Origin: an uncultured Muribaculaceae bacterium
Lineage (GTDB): Bacteria > Bacteroidota > Bacteroidia > Bacteroidales > Muribaculaceae
Direction of reading: 5' to 3'
DNA: 6,431 nt
NCBI GenBank assembly: GCA_910587355.1
Contig: CAJUKF010000074.1
Coordinates: forward strand, 1-6,431
Below the pieces are notes generated by a model that worked only from the letters and a program-made list of their open reading frames with translations, was not told the DNA's origin and made no database searches. Every line of letters starts with the position of its first letter. The first letter of the stretch is position 1. This document shows positions 5,966 through 6,431 of the stretch, one piece after another. Position numbers and translations under genes: made by a program.

Positions 5966-6002
5966 GAGCGGAGTATTCAGCAAAAAACTTAATACTCCGC
6001 TC
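5966..6002 (-). terminator. Inverted repeat after the beta-barrel gene, probable terminator
   Basis: A perfect 12-bp stem (GAGCGGAGTATT at 5966-5977 with AATACTCCGCTC at 5991-6002) encloses a 13-base loop. It lies 35 bases past the stop of the outer-membrane gene and about 20 bases upstream of the ilvA promoter, where a terminator would separate the two leftward units. It lacks a clear U-run after the stem on the minus strand (the next bases are ATTAAATCT); the six-T run is in the loop instead. A regulator-binding site for the ilvA promoter is the alternative. Confidence 0.55.
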
Positions 6003-6037
6003 TTCACAACTGAAGAATAACTCTCTTCTCTCAGCGT

Positions 6038-6431
6038 TTATTTCAGAATTGCTGACGATGCGCCCTGCAACTCCCCTACTTCGCCGCCCTGACGTGCCTT
6101 TTTGCCATAACCGAATGTATATGTAACAGCCAGATTAATACGGGCATGAGAAGTCGTTCCATAACTGATATCAGATGCTGAATAGAGCGGAGATTCGGTA
6201 TCGAGGCGCGACACAACCCAGTGCCGGTTGAAGAAGTTGAATGCAGTCAGCCGCATGTTCCAGTTGGCATTAGACCATCCGGCACCCAATGTATATATGT
6301 CATGAGAACGAAAAATAACAGGAGAATTCTGATACATGCTGTTTTGTTTATACAGATATGAAGCCTGAATATAAAAATTTTTTAAGTACATGACAAAAAT
6401 TTGAAAACATCGAATTTTGGGGTATAAGTCG
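6038..6431 (-). CDS. Outer-membrane beta-barrel protein, C-terminal part (TonB-dependent receptor-like), cut by window edge
   Basis: The last 130 codons are visible. The frame stays open past the ATG at 6391 to the window edge, so that methionine is internal and the gene continues to the right. The sequence has the alternating pattern of transmembrane beta strands rich in Tyr, Phe, Trp and Asn: FYIQASYLYK, IYTLGAGWSNANWNMRLTAF, NRHWVVSRLD, and ARINLAVTYTFGYG as a probable last strand. This resembles the C-terminus of Bacteroidetes outer-membrane beta-barrel or TonB-dependent receptor-like proteins, often with an N-terminal carboxypeptidase-regulatory domain, which would lie outside the window. 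After the last strand there is a 21-residue hydrophilic tail ending SSAILK, not the usual C-terminal aromatic residue. Substrate unknown. An inverted repeat follows the stop. Confidence 0.82.
   Translation of the reverse strand, partial: DLYPKIRCFQIFVMYLKNFYIQASYLYKQNSMYQNSPVIFRSHDIYTLGAGWSNANWNMRLTAFNFFNRHWVVSRLDTESPLYSASDISYGTTSHARINLAVTYTFGYGKKARQGGEVGELQGASSAILK

Noticed and set aside
6038..6391. The beta-barrel ORF as a complete small protein starting at ATG 6391
   Set aside because: The frame is open upstream to the window edge and the sequence is only the end of a barrel, so the gene is cut by the window.

Overview
The window looks like a chromosomal segment of a Bacteroidota, most likely order Bacteroidales. 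The evidence is three promoters of the Bacteroidetes type (TTG about 19-23 bases before TAnnTTTG), almost no Shine-Dalgarno sequences, a Bacteroidetes-style histidine kinase H-box (HQLGTP), and a beta-barrel protein with a tail typical of that phylum. A gut family such as Muribaculaceae fits the base composition, but that is a guess.

Layout. Bases 1-34 are a perfect palindrome, probably a terminator. A tRNA-Phe(GAA) gene on the minus strand follows (44-116), with its promoter at 148-178. Bases about 117-450 are a strikingly AT-rich gap that holds this promoter, a rightward promoter (358-387) and a doubtful minus-strand ORF between them. A plus-strand lipoprotein gene (451-936) meets a long minus-strand cluster tail to tail, and the two coding ends overlap by 6 bases.

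The cluster (931-5892, transcribed right to left from a promoter at 5914-5947) has five tightly packed genes. In order of transcription they are: threonine dehydratase with an ACT domain (ilvA), an exported C1B papain-fold peptidase of the bleomycin hydrolase/PepC family, a lipoprotein with a SPOR domain, a PHP-type tyrosine phosphatase of the CpsB/YwqE family, and a membrane sensor histidine kinase without a HAMP domain. Gaps are 26, -4 (ATGA overlap), 11 and 18 bases, so one transcript is likely. Apart from ilvA, the genes point to the cell envelope: periplasmic proteolysis, peptidoglycan binding, tyrosine dephosphorylation (in known systems tied to polysaccharide export) and membrane sensing. 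No response regulator, tyrosine kinase or capsule gene is in view.

Upstream of ilvA is a 12-bp inverted repeat (5966-6002). It closes off the 3' end of an outer-membrane beta-barrel gene that runs off the right edge. I see no mobile element, CRISPR array or clear new defence system. The most unusual points are the operon's mix of functions, the exported PepC-like peptidase, the H-box variant of the orphan kinase, a T-stem mismatch in tRNA-Phe, and the AT-rich island.
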